A stretch of 12,474 nt of DNA, from positions 1 to 12,474 of the forward strand of contig JAGVDZ010000134.1 of the NCBI GenBank assembly GCA_020058465.1, given 5' to 3'. This stretch comes from Parachlamydiales bacterium. GTDB taxonomy: Bacteria; Chlamydiota; Chlamydiia; Chlamydiales; SM23-39. The translations under genes were made by a program, and so were the position numbers. Of this stretch, positions 1 through 6,314 are shown piece by piece. Every line of letters starts with the position of its first letter. Position 1 is the stretch's first letter. The notes under the pieces are model-generated. The model did no database searches, was not told the DNA's origin, and was given only the letters and a program-made list of their open reading frames with translations.

Positions 1-544
1 AAATATAAGAGGCTGTTTTCAAGCGAGATGGAAGATCTCGCAGGAGGCCAAAGGGGAGAAAGAAGCGTTGTAAAAACGTCTCTTCCCCCCAAGTGGAGAC
101 AATATCCAGATCGCGGTGCAATTTGCGATATTGAAATCCATCATCTAGGACGATCACCTCCGCCCCTTCTTGCACAGCAAGACGGGCTAAAAGAAGTCGA
201 TTTTTACCGACATACACACGTGCCTCAGGGACCCTCTTTTGAAACAACAACGCTTCATCAGCAACCTCGCCATACCCTCTCGTCAAAATTGCAACTTTCC
301 TGTACGGGATAATTTCTTCCACTAACCGGATCGTCAAAGGAGTCTTGCCTGTCCCCCCCGCTACAATATTGCCGATACTGACGACAGGCACCGTCACCCG
401 ATGCACTTGGCAAATTCTCCATCGATACAGTCGGTCCCGAACAATCAAAGCCAACCAATAGAGTTGGCTGAGAGGCCAGCAGGGCCAACAACGACGTTCT
501 ATCAGCCTTTGACCAAACTTAAGGCAATGAGACTTCCAGTTCAT
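1..544 (-). CDS. lpxK: Tetraacyldisaccharide 4'-kinase LpxK, C-terminal part beyond the left edge
   Basis: LpxK phosphorylates the 4' position of the lipid A precursor disaccharide at the inner membrane, using ATP. The 181 visible residues carry the family signatures in order: a hydrophobic N-terminal membrane anchor (about 28-36), VVSIGNIVAGGTGKTP with the P-loop (54-69), ILTRGYG (86-92), DEALLF (96-101), VYVGKNRLLLA (110-120), VIVLDDGFQYRKLHRDLDIV (130-149), with the catalytic-type Asp pair at 134-135, and LPFGLLRD (163-170). The ATG at 544 lies inside the end of gmhA (26-base overlap), so the two are probably translationally coupled. The frame stays open to base 1; the C-terminal half is outside the window. 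Oddity: only a few residues separate RGYG from the DEALL motif, where typical family members have a loop of about 20-25. The P-loop codons contain a run of seven G. Confidence 0.93.
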   Translation of the reverse strand, partial: MNWKSHCLKFGQRLIERRCWPCWPLSQLYWLALIVRDRLYRWRICQVHRVTVPVVSIGNIVAGGTGKTPLTIRLVEEIIPYRKVAILTRGYGEVADEALLFQKRVPEARVYVGKNRLLLARLAVQEGAEVIVLDDGFQYRKLHRDLDIVSTWGEETFLQRFFLPFGLLRDLPSRLKTASYI

Positions 545-1142
545 GAAACAGCAGTTTTTCTAAAAACTCAATCGCAATGTGAATGGCTGTCATGTGAGCT
601 TCTTGGATACGATCAGAGTGAATGAATCCATCGACAATCCACTCTAAATCACACTGCCCTTTCAAGCCACCTCCACCCTTCCCAAGAAAAGCAACAGTTC
701 TCATCTCCTGTCTCTTAGCCTCTTCAACAGCTCTGATGAGATTCAGCGAACGTCCACTCGTCGTCAACACAACAAGTAAATCACCTCGCCTACCATGGGC
801 TTCCACACCACGTGCAAAGACTTCAGAAAAGCCCATGTCATTGGCAACACAAGTAAGATGCCCCGGATCCCCCAGCGCAATAGCCGAAAGAGCTTTTCTC
901 TTTGTACGAAACTGACCTGACAATTCTTCAGCAAAATGCATCGCGTCACAAAGACTTCCCCCATTACCCGCGACTAAGATCTTTTTATCTTCACGATAAA
1001 TAGCCACCATCGCTCTAGAGAACGCTTCGAGAAAGGCTAAACTCTCAGTCTTGCGCAAAAATGCAGAAGCAAGACACGCCTGCTCAACGGACTGTTGAAT
1101 CCCCCATCTTAGATCTTCTAGTAAAGCAGTCTCTTGCGTCAC
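519..1142 (-). CDS. gmhA: Sedoheptulose 7-phosphate isomerase (phosphoheptose isomerase) GmhA
   Basis: GmhA is a cytoplasmic SIS-domain enzyme that converts sedoheptulose 7-phosphate to D-glycero-D-manno-heptose 7-phosphate, the first step toward the ADP-heptose of the LPS inner core. The 207-aa protein is of normal length. It shows VAGNGGSLCDAMHFAEEL (58-74), closely resembling the E. coli enzyme, then ALGDPGHLTCVANDMGF (89-105), TTSGRSLN (127-134), and SDRIQEAHMTAIH (176-188), supplying the Glu and His expected in the active site. The start is GTG at 1142: an in-frame TGA lies shortly upstream and no ATG fits before the SIS domain. No good Shine-Dalgarno site precedes it (a GAGGG lies too far away), so it may depend on coupling to rluA, which ends 46 bases upstream. 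Its 3' end overlaps lpxK. The heptose route is missing from Chlamydiaceae LPS as I know it, so the gene points away from that family. Confidence 0.92.
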   Translation of the reverse strand: MTQETALLEDLRWGIQQSVEQACLASAFLRKTESLAFLEAFSRAMVAIYREDKKILVAGNGGSLCDAMHFAEELSGQFRTKRKALSAIALGDPGHLTCVANDMGFSEVFARGVEAHGRRGDLLVVLTTSGRSLNLIRAVEEAKRQEMRTVAFLGKGGGGLKGQCDLEWIVDGFIHSDRIQEAHMTAIHIAIEFLEKLLFHELEVSLP

Positions 1143-1188
1143 GTTGGTGGAGTGTGCGCGCCCTCACTGTTTTCCTGCAAGGAAGACA

Positions 1189-1851
1189 TTAGACCTCTTC
1201 AAAGGGGGGACTCGAGTAGACTTTGACAAGCTCTTGCGTAATCGGATGCTTGAAAGCAAGATGGGCTGCGTGTAAATGAATTGTCGAGTCCTCGAACGCA
1301 GCCTTAGCTCCATAGGTAACATCACCGACAATCGGATGTCCTTCAGCGGCAAATTGACTCCGAATCTGGTGGTAACGTCCCGTCTCAAGCTCAACTTCAA
1401 CAAAGGTCGTATCAGGCATGTAATGTAGCACCTTGTAGGCAAGGCGTGCATGCTTGGCCCCCTCTGTTGTCGCGTCAACAACGAGCGCACGATGCTCACT
1501 CTTCACCAAATAGTGATCGAGTTTGCCCAGCTTGTAGGGCAAAAGCCCCTCCACTTCTGCCACATATACTCTTTGTATCTCCTGATTTCGAGACATCTCA
1601 TTGAGACGCGAAAGGGCTTTCGAAGTTTTGGCAAAGAGGACCAGCCCACTGACAGGTCGATCGAGCCTGTGCACAGCATGGAGATAGACATCACCTGGCT
1701 TATTATACTTTTTCTTCATCCACCCTTTCACCTGCCTTTCTAAACTTCTAGGCTCTTGAGAAGTTGGCTGTGTCAACAAACCTGCCGGCTTGTTGGCTAT
1801 AACCAAGTGATTGTCAGTGTAAAGAACTTCGACGTTGGCGAATCGCTTCAT
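1189..1851 (-). CDS. RluA-family RNA pseudouridine synthase, lacking an S4 domain
   Basis: This 220-aa protein is an RluA-family pseudouridine synthase, isomerising specific uridines in rRNA or tRNA. The N-terminal strand leads to VIANKPAGLLTQPT (17-30). The catalytic motif HAVHRLDRPVSGLVLFAK (58-75) holds the nucleophilic Asp64, followed by RVYVAEVEG with the conserved Tyr (94-102) and ETGRYHQIRSQFAAEGHPIVGD (156-177), including the conserved Arg164. There is no N-terminal S4 RNA-binding domain, so it resembles RluA or TruC more than RluC or RluD; the target base cannot be read from sequence alone. The ATG at 1851 lies inside the upstream methyltransferase gene, a 38-base overlap, so expression of the two is probably coupled. 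The SPPFEEV tail sits on a short G6 run. Confidence 0.9.
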   Translation of the reverse strand: MKRFANVEVLYTDNHLVIANKPAGLLTQPTSQEPRSLERQVKGWMKKKYNKPGDVYLHAVHRLDRPVSGLVLFAKTSKALSRLNEMSRNQEIQRVYVAEVEGLLPYKLGKLDHYLVKSEHRALVVDATTEGAKHARLAYKVLHYMPDTTFVEVELETGRYHQIRSQFAAEGHPIVGDVTYGAKAAFEDSTIHLHAAHLAFKHPITQELVKVYSSPPFEEV

Positions 1852-2635
1852 AAATCATCAATGTGGTGGCTGTCGCCACATTCAGTGAGTCGGCCTTCCC
1901 AAACATGGGAATGTTGACACTGAGATCTGCTTGTTCTCTCGAAAAAGAAGAGAGTCCGTACTGCTCTGTGCCCACAAGAAGCGCAACTTTTTGTGTTAAA
2001 TCAACTTGTGTAAATTCTCTTTGTGCTTGCGGTTCTGTAGCTATCAAAAGGATCCCAGCCCCCTTCAATATAGGATAGAGCTCCTCCGAAGGAACCACGA
2101 AGACAGGTACTGTGAACAACGTGCCCACACTAGCTCTCACCACGTTCGGATTATAAATGTCCGTCGTCGGATCCGTAACAACGAGAGCATTCACCCCCCC
2201 CGCATCACACGAGCGGAGGATGGTGCCTAAATTTCCAGGCTTTTCGATCGCTTCAGCAACAACGAGTAAATCACATTCATTGTTGCTCAATAGCGATTTT
2301 AATGCTACTTTTCCTCGGGGCGTTTGTCTGCCTATAGCTAAGAGCCCGTCTGGACGATCTCGATAAGAGAGTTTGGAAAACACTTCCTTGGAACATTCAT
2401 AAACTGGGGTCGAAGCTGCAATCTGCCGAATTAAATCGTCTTCATGACTGCCTAAGAATAGTGGAGGGGATACAAAAAGCAGCTCCAAAGATTGGCCTGC
2501 TTCAACAGCCCTCAAAAGTTCCCGATAGCCTTCGATCAGAAAGAGTTGGGTTTTGTTCCTCTCTCTTCTTTCTCGTAAATGAAGAGCCTGCTTCGCCTTG
2601 GGATTTTGAAGGCTTGTGATCTCTACACGGACCAT
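1814..2635 (-). CDS. SpoU/TrmH-family RNA 2'-O-ribose methyltransferase
   Basis: A 273-aa SPOUT-fold enzyme that transfers methyl groups from S-adenosylmethionine to ribose 2'-OH in rRNA or tRNA. Residues 6-100 form the usual substrate-binding N-domain, beginning ITSLQNPKAKQAL and including FLIEGYREL (32-40). The catalytic domain has motif 1 EKPGNLGTILRSCDAGGV (131-148) with the conserved Asn and Arg, NPNVVRASVGTLF (162-174), motif 2 ALLVGTEQYGLS (218-229), and motif 3 NIPMFGKADSLNVATATTL (241-259), which builds the knotted SAM site. It resembles RlmB and TsnR-like proteins; the target is unknown. The ATG at 2635 is preceded by AAGG seven bases away. The gene follows another methyltransferase by 32 bases and overlaps the pseudouridine synthase gene, giving a run of three RNA-modification genes. 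The motif 1 Ala-Gly-Gly codons contain a run of eight G. Confidence 0.9.
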   Translation of the reverse strand: MVRVEITSLQNPKAKQALHLRERRERNKTQLFLIEGYRELLRAVEAGQSLELLFVSPPLFLGSHEDDLIRQIAASTPVYECSKEVFSKLSYRDRPDGLLAIGRQTPRGKVALKSLLSNNECDLLVVAEAIEKPGNLGTILRSCDAGGVNALVVTDPTTDIYNPNVVRASVGTLFTVPVFVVPSEELYPILKGAGILLIATEPQAQREFTQVDLTQKVALLVGTEQYGLSSFSREQADLSVNIPMFGKADSLNVATATTLMIYEAIRQRRSSLH

Positions 2636-2667
2636 AAGACTACCTTATACATTTTTGATATTTAGTA

Positions 2668-3462
2668 TTAGACCTCCACCCAGGCCATCGATCCTGCTGG
2701 CAGACAAACTCCTGAAGGGGCGGTCTGCATGAGCTCTGTACTGAGACAAGCATGGGTAAACAAAGGGGTGAGAAGTTGTTCAAGCACAAGGGGGGTCCAC
2801 CCAGGTGTATGGCAGGAAACTACCAAAAAGCCACTCGCCTCTTGAGGGGCCAAAATAGCTCGACACCCTTGAAGTAAGGGAATAAGATCCTCCTCAATTT
2901 GAAACACCTCACCTCGACTCCCGCGACCAAACGAAGGAGGATCGAGAATAATCGCATCATAGTAGCTTCGCCGCTTCAATTCTCTTCGGACAAACTTGAG
3001 CGCATCATCGACAATCCAACGGATAGATGCTTGACCCAATCCATTGAGGTCTGCATTTCTTTTCGCCCAAGCAACCATGCCCTTTGCTGCATCCAAGTGA
3101 CAAACAACAGCTCCTGCTTGCGCCGCTGCGAGAGTGACCCCGCCAGAATAGGCAAACAAATTGAGCACCCGCATCTTAGCTCGAAGCCGACTTCGAACCT
3201 TATCCCAAACAACACGATGCTCAGGAAACAGTCCTATGTGACCAAAGTCGGTGGGAGCCACATGAAAACGAATTGCCCCCCATTCGACCTCCCATGCCTC
3301 AGGGATCTTCCCCTCCCATTTCCTGTCCCTCGAAAAGGAGGCATCTGAGGTGATCTTTGTCTGACGAGGCCAAAGCGCTACGGGGGCGGGCCTTTCCAGT
3401 ACATAAGGGCCAAACTGTTCCCACTTTCTTCCCTCACCGCTATCCAAAAACTGGTAGTTCAT
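2668..3462 (-). CDS. RlmI-like class I SAM-dependent methyltransferase without PUA domain
   Basis: A 264-aa Rossmann-fold methyltransferase of the COG1092 / Methyltrans_SAM group that includes the 23S rRNA m5C methyltransferase RlmI. Visible motifs are FGHIGLFPEHR (73-83), typical just before the core; the SAM-binding motif I VLNLFAYSGGVTLAAAQAGA (99-118); an acidic residue at the end of the next strand (HLDAAK, 122-127); and motif IV AIILDPPSFGRG (170-181), in the DPP form typical of nucleic-acid methyltransferases. RlmI proper is about 400 aa with an N-terminal PUA domain; none is present here, so the substrate is uncertain. I place the start at the ATG at 3462, which overlaps the cinA stop as ATGA, rather than the in-frame ATG at 3501, because the 4-base overlap is the recurrent junction of this operon. 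The neighbouring RNA-modifying enzymes make an rRNA target likely. Confidence 0.85.
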   Translation of the reverse strand: MNYQFLDSGEGRKWEQFGPYVLERPAPVALWPRQTKITSDASFSRDRKWEGKIPEAWEVEWGAIRFHVAPTDFGHIGLFPEHRVVWDKVRSRLRAKMRVLNLFAYSGGVTLAAAQAGAVVCHLDAAKGMVAWAKRNADLNGLGQASIRWIVDDALKFVRRELKRRSYYDAIILDPPSFGRGSRGEVFQIEEDLIPLLQGCRAILAPQEASGFLVVSCHTPGWTPLVLEQLLTPLFTHACLSTELMQTAPSGVCLPAGSMAWVEV

Positions 3463-4607
3463 CGGTAGACATCTCGATCTGGGTGAGCCAGCTTTCTCCA
3501 AAGGCCTAAAAGAGCCGTTTCAGCACTCCACGCAGAGATCTCAGACCGTTCTTGAACGGGCGCTTGGAATCTACGGATGACTGCCCAGTCGCCCCTTTTG
3601 GCAATCCCCACCACTACCGTTCCAACAGGAGAGTGTGCAGTCGCACCAGTCGGACCTGCGATCCCCGACACACCGATGGCAACATCGCAAGAAGTCAGAG
3701 CAAAAAGCCCCTCAAGCATGGCCGCAACGCAAGCCTCGCTCACAGCCCCCTTATCCCGCAACAAAGGAATGGAAACCTTGAGGAGGTCTATTTTAAGCTG
3801 GTTAGAATAGGCAACAATACCCCCTAAAAAAACAGCCGATACACCAGGCAAGGAGGCCAGGCGAGAAGCGATCAGTCCTCCAGAACAAGATTCGGCCAAT
3901 GCTAAGGTCAAATGGCGCTCTTCAAGGATACGCACCAGCGCCTCTTCAATACGAGGATCGGGGAACCAGAATGTGGCAAACTTTTGTTGTATCTCGTGTT
4001 CTACTTCGTGAAGCGATCGATCCCCCCGCAAGACAAGAGAGAGAAAGTTCAATCGAGGATAGACACCCCACTCGAGCCACGGATAGCGCTGCTGCATCAG
4101 TTTCATCCAACCAATCAGCTCTACTTCCCGGTGGAAAGCGATCGATATGGTCATGCTATGGGAGACTTTCTTAGGAGACAACTCTATCAGCTGAACCAAC
4201 ACTTGCTCTACAAAAATGGTCTGCATCTCAATACTAGGGCCAGGAAGAGCCCAGATCTTTTTGCTGCCGATCGAAAGACACAAAGGTACAGCTGAGCCAA
4301 GCCGATTCGACAAAGGTTTGGACACACTTGTGCAAGGTAGATTTAACAGTGCTTGTCGCGTAACATCATCAGGTGTATCGCCAAGCCCTCCCGTGAGAAG
4401 GATCAGATCGACCCGTTTTAAGGCGGCAAGCAGAGCCTCTTGAATATCTCCAATCGAATCAGACACTGTCGTATGACGAGTCACCTGTATCCCCTGTTTC
4501 CAAAGGACTTGAGAAAGCCACCTTACATGAGAGTTGACTCTCTCTCCTCGAATGAGTTCTTGACCTATCGAAATCAATTCAATAAAAATATCTCGACTCA
4601 TACCCAT
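3459..4607 (-). CDS. cinA: CinA-family protein: COG1058 domain plus nicotinamide-nucleotide amidase domain
   Basis: CinA proteins pair an N-terminal molybdopterin-binding-like (COG1058) pyrophosphatase domain with a C-terminal NMN amidohydrolase domain, acting in NAD metabolite salvage. Here the N-domain starts ELISIGQELIRGERVNSH (10-27) and has LTGGLGDTPDDVTRQAL (71-87) and WALPGPSIEMQ (119-129). The C-domain has ALAESCSGGLIASRLA (236-251), VAYSNQLK (265-272), GAVSEACVAAM (287-297), and GVSGIAGPTGATAHSPVGTV (312-331), all typical. The protein is 382 aa against a usual 400-425. The shortfall lies between TRQAL and ALPG, where roughly 35 residues normally present are missing; the amidase domain is intact. 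The start may be the ATG at 4607 or 4601 (Met-Gly-Met). It lies six bases after the preceding stop, and its own stop overlaps the next gene as ATGA. Confidence 0.9.
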   Translation of the reverse strand: MGMSRDIFIELISIGQELIRGERVNSHVRWLSQVLWKQGIQVTRHTTVSDSIGDIQEALLAALKRVDLILLTGGLGDTPDDVTRQALLNLPCTSVSKPLSNRLGSAVPLCLSIGSKKIWALPGPSIEMQTIFVEQVLVQLIELSPKKVSHSMTISIAFHREVELIGWMKLMQQRYPWLEWGVYPRLNFLSLVLRGDRSLHEVEHEIQQKFATFWFPDPRIEEALVRILEERHLTLALAESCSGGLIASRLASLPGVSAVFLGGIVAYSNQLKIDLLKVSIPLLRDKGAVSEACVAAMLEGLFALTSCDVAIGVSGIAGPTGATAHSPVGTVVVGIAKRGDWAVIRRFQAPVQERSEISAWSAETALLGLWRKLAHPDRDVYR

Positions 4608-4613
4608 ACGAAG

Positions 4614-5309
4614 TCATTGATGATATTGAGATCTTTCTCTGATTTGCAGTTCTTTGAGCCCTGGATGCTTGTGAATCCACCCTAAGCACTCTTTGCCGAG
4701 GCGTAAAGTATGGCAAAGAGGTCCTTGTGTAGGCACAACCAAGGGAGCTAGTACTGTCTCGCGACGCATCCAAGCGCGAAGATCGGTCAGCCATGCTCTT
4801 GTGCGAGATCGGGGATCTTGAAACGACTCGTAAATCGCACCTTTCACTTGATATACCTGAGGGTATGTCAACAAAAGCCCCCAAAAAATAGCTTGCTGCC
4901 CCATCGCCATGGGATAGATAGCGTGAGTCAGGTGAGAATAAATAAAGTGATGTATCTGCATTTGCAAGACGGGCTTTCTTATTTTCACCAAATGGCCTTG
5001 GCTGACTTCTTGGAGCCAAAGAGCTGAAGGATCATCCACTAAAGCTGCTGGAAAAAAAGTCCTCAGCCTAGCAGAGTCAGGTCCTTTAGACTGGATGATC
5101 TCTTTAGGCCAACGCTCTAGTTCATCGACATACAAAGAAGGGGCAACAAGCCGACCTCCGCTGAATCCGGCCAACGGATAAATCCAAAGAGGATCGAATT
5201 TTTGCATTAACTTGCACAGCTCCGAACCAGAACATAGAACAAAGTACTTGAGCCACTTTGAAGCTTGAAAAATCCCCTCTTGCTCCAAACTTGATACTTC
5301 AAGATTCAA
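4614..5309 (-). CDS. Unrecognised 231-aa protein, probably cytoplasmic, possibly Chlamydiota-specific
   Basis: I do not recognise this gene and assign no function. The 231-aa product has no signal peptide, no clear membrane helix and no nucleotide-binding motif. It is rich in tryptophan and histidine, with a compact core QMQIHHFIYSHLTHAIYPM (116-134) holding four His, followed by QAIFWGLLLTYPQVYQ (139-154), and a C-terminal LRLGKECLGWIHKHPGL (202-218). The density of aromatic and Gly/Pro positions looks like a folded domain. Codon use and packing inside the operon support a real gene. The start is TTG at 5309, overlapping the lspA stop as TTGA; the next Met is residue 36, which would delete apparently structured sequence. 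Six bases separate its stop from cinA. My impression is of a lineage-restricted protein of Chlamydiota, unverified. Confidence 0.75.
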   Translation of the reverse strand: MNLEVSSLEQEGIFQASKWLKYFVLCSGSELCKLMQKFDPLWIYPLAGFSGGRLVAPSLYVDELERWPKEIIQSKGPDSARLRTFFPAALVDDPSALWLQEVSQGHLVKIRKPVLQMQIHHFIYSHLTHAIYPMAMGQQAIFWGLLLTYPQVYQVKGAIYESFQDPRSRTRAWLTDLRAWMRRETVLAPLVVPTQGPLCHTLRLGKECLGWIHKHPGLKELQIRERSQYHQ

Positions 5310-5794
5310 GAGATTTCTCTCTTAAGACGGACTCGATAATTCATGACAATCAACCCCAATACACCCAAGCAAATCCAGGTATCGGCTAAATTGAAGATCG
5401 GCATCGAAACACCGCCAATTCCAATATGGATAAAGTCGACGACATAACCATTCCACCAGGAATCCAAAATGTTGCCAAACGCACCTGCAATAAGAAGGCT
5501 AAGAGAGATCTTCCTCGGTAAAGAAGTTTGAGCCCTATATCCGTAACAAAGCCCTAGGACAACCAACATTCGAAAGACCAAAAGCCAAAGACCCCACCCT
5601 TGCATCCAGCCAAACGCAACACCCCGATTCCCAACGTAGTTCAAACAAGTGTAAAATCCAGTGACTTGAATCAGGGAAACGCCCCCAAATGGGTACGGCG
5701 CTGCAAAATCGATCGGAGAGACCGCTGAAGCTACCACCCACTTGGTTACAAGATCTAGTATAAGAGCCAGACAAGCAATCATCAACGGAATCAA
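5306..5794 (-). CDS. lspA: Lipoprotein signal peptidase (signal peptidase II) LspA
   Basis: LspA is an inner-membrane aspartyl protease that removes the signal peptide from prolipoproteins after lipidation of the Cys at +1. The 162-aa protein has four hydrophobic segments (about 3-22, 68-86, 96-110, 138-151). Family motifs are LDLVTKWVV (13-21), NYVGNRGVAFG (52-62), AGAFGNILDSWWNGYVVDFI (103-122) and FNLADTW (134-140); Asp120 and Asp138 match the catalytic pair. The usual Asp-Arg of the third box is Asp-Ser here, so the conserved Arg is missing. The start is TTG at 5794, overlapping the dksA stop as TTGA and preceded by AAGGGG five bases away; an ATG at 5782 would remove part of the first helix. 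Its own stop overlaps the next gene in the same TTGA fashion. Confidence 0.93.
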   Translation of the reverse strand: MIPLMIACLALILDLVTKWVVASAVSPIDFAAPYPFGGVSLIQVTGFYTCLNYVGNRGVAFGWMQGWGLWLLVFRMLVVLGLCYGYRAQTSLPRKISLSLLIAGAFGNILDSWWNGYVVDFIHIGIGGVSMPIFNLADTWICLGVLGLIVMNYRVRLKREIS

Positions 5795-6156
5795 ATGAGC
5801 CCCTTTTCCATCTTTTCTTGCGCTTTGACAGTCGTCGTTGCGTAGGGGAGGGCCTCGAGACGCTTCAAAGGAATTACCTCACCGCTAATATCACAGATCC
5901 CGTAAGTCCTCTCCTGGATTTTTTCCAAAGCTCGATCAATTTGCCGAAGCATAGCAAACTCTTTGTCTGTCACTCTCAAGTGAACGCTTCGAACAAAGTC
6001 ATCTGTCCCTTCATCTGCAGAGTGTTGTGAGTATCCCTTTGATTCATCAGGGGTTGAAACCTCTTTTTTGGATCCTTCGATCACTTTAGTCAACTCAAGC
6101 TTCATCGCTTCCAGCCGTTTCTGGAAGTAGCTAATTTGCTCATCAGTTAATGACAT
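5791..6156 (-). CDS. dksA: DksA/TraR-family transcription factor with degenerate zinc finger
   Basis: DksA binds in the secondary channel of RNA polymerase and modulates initiation, in many bacteria together with ppGpp. The 121-aa protein has an N-terminal helical region, the acidic segment HSADEGTDDF (45-54), which likely includes the coiled-coil tip, a second helix VTDKEFAMLRQIDRALEKI (62-80), and then the C-terminal zinc-finger region YGICDISGEVIPLKRLEALP (85-104). Only one Cys (88) remains of the usual four; the other positions read Ser, Thr and Ala. That should abolish zinc binding, and as far as I recall chlamydial DksA homologues share it. I choose the ATG at 6156, with AGG about five bases upstream, over the GTG at 6162, which sits in that site. 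A promoter lies immediately upstream. The 3' end overlaps lspA. Confidence 0.92.
   Translation of the reverse strand: MSLTDEQISYFQKRLEAMKLELTKVIEGSKKEVSTPDESKGYSQHSADEGTDDFVRSVHLRVTDKEFAMLRQIDRALEKIQERTYGICDISGEVIPLKRLEALPYATTTVKAQEKMEKGLI
5800..5805 (-). promoter_or_regulatory. Ribosome-binding site supporting the TTG start of lspA
   Basis: AAGGGG sits five bases before the TTG at 5794 within the dksA 3' end. Its spacing favours the TTG over the ATG at 5782, which has no comparable site at the right distance. Confidence 0.55.
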
Positions 6157-6314
6157 AGACACCTATTTTTCTTCGATAATAATACCAAGCGCAAGAAACA
6201 CTTAAGCATTTGAAGCCAGGTCATAAGCACACTGAGCCATAGGCCGATTCCGGCGGATGCCCAATGATTTTTCAGACTTGGTCTTATACGGAAGTCGATC
6301 GGTCAAGCATCAGC
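6157..6314 (-). other. nrdR-dksA intergenic region with short inverted repeats
   Basis: This is the only substantial gap in the leftward cluster. It contains the dksA promoter candidate, a short GC-rich hairpin (GCCG-GAAT-CGGC, near 6247-6258) and an AGAC-CAA-GTCT hairpin (near 6275-6286). Neither is followed by a T run, so I do not call a terminator, and nothing resembles a tRNA or a known riboswitch. Confidence 0.4.
6179..6187 (-). promoter_or_regulatory. Extended -10 promoter candidate for dksA
   Basis: Reading the minus strand, TGG-TATTAT matches an extended -10 element (TGn plus a hexamer with five of six consensus bases). It lies about 22 bases before the dksA ATG, which would give a short leader containing the AGG ribosome-binding site. 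No good -35 hexamer is seen 16-18 bases further upstream, which an extended -10 can tolerate. The 158-base nrdR-dksA gap is the largest in the leftward cluster, so an internal promoter here is plausible. Confidence 0.42.

Noticed and set aside
2899..3348. 149-codon plus-strand open frame opposite the RlmI-like gene
   Set aside because: It is antisense to a well-supported gene and has no recognisable protein features.
4579..5019. 146-codon minus-strand open frame overlapping the 231-aa gene
   Set aside because: It lies in another frame of the same strand, has low-complexity Ser/Arg content, and does not fit the operon junctions that the 231-aa frame fits.
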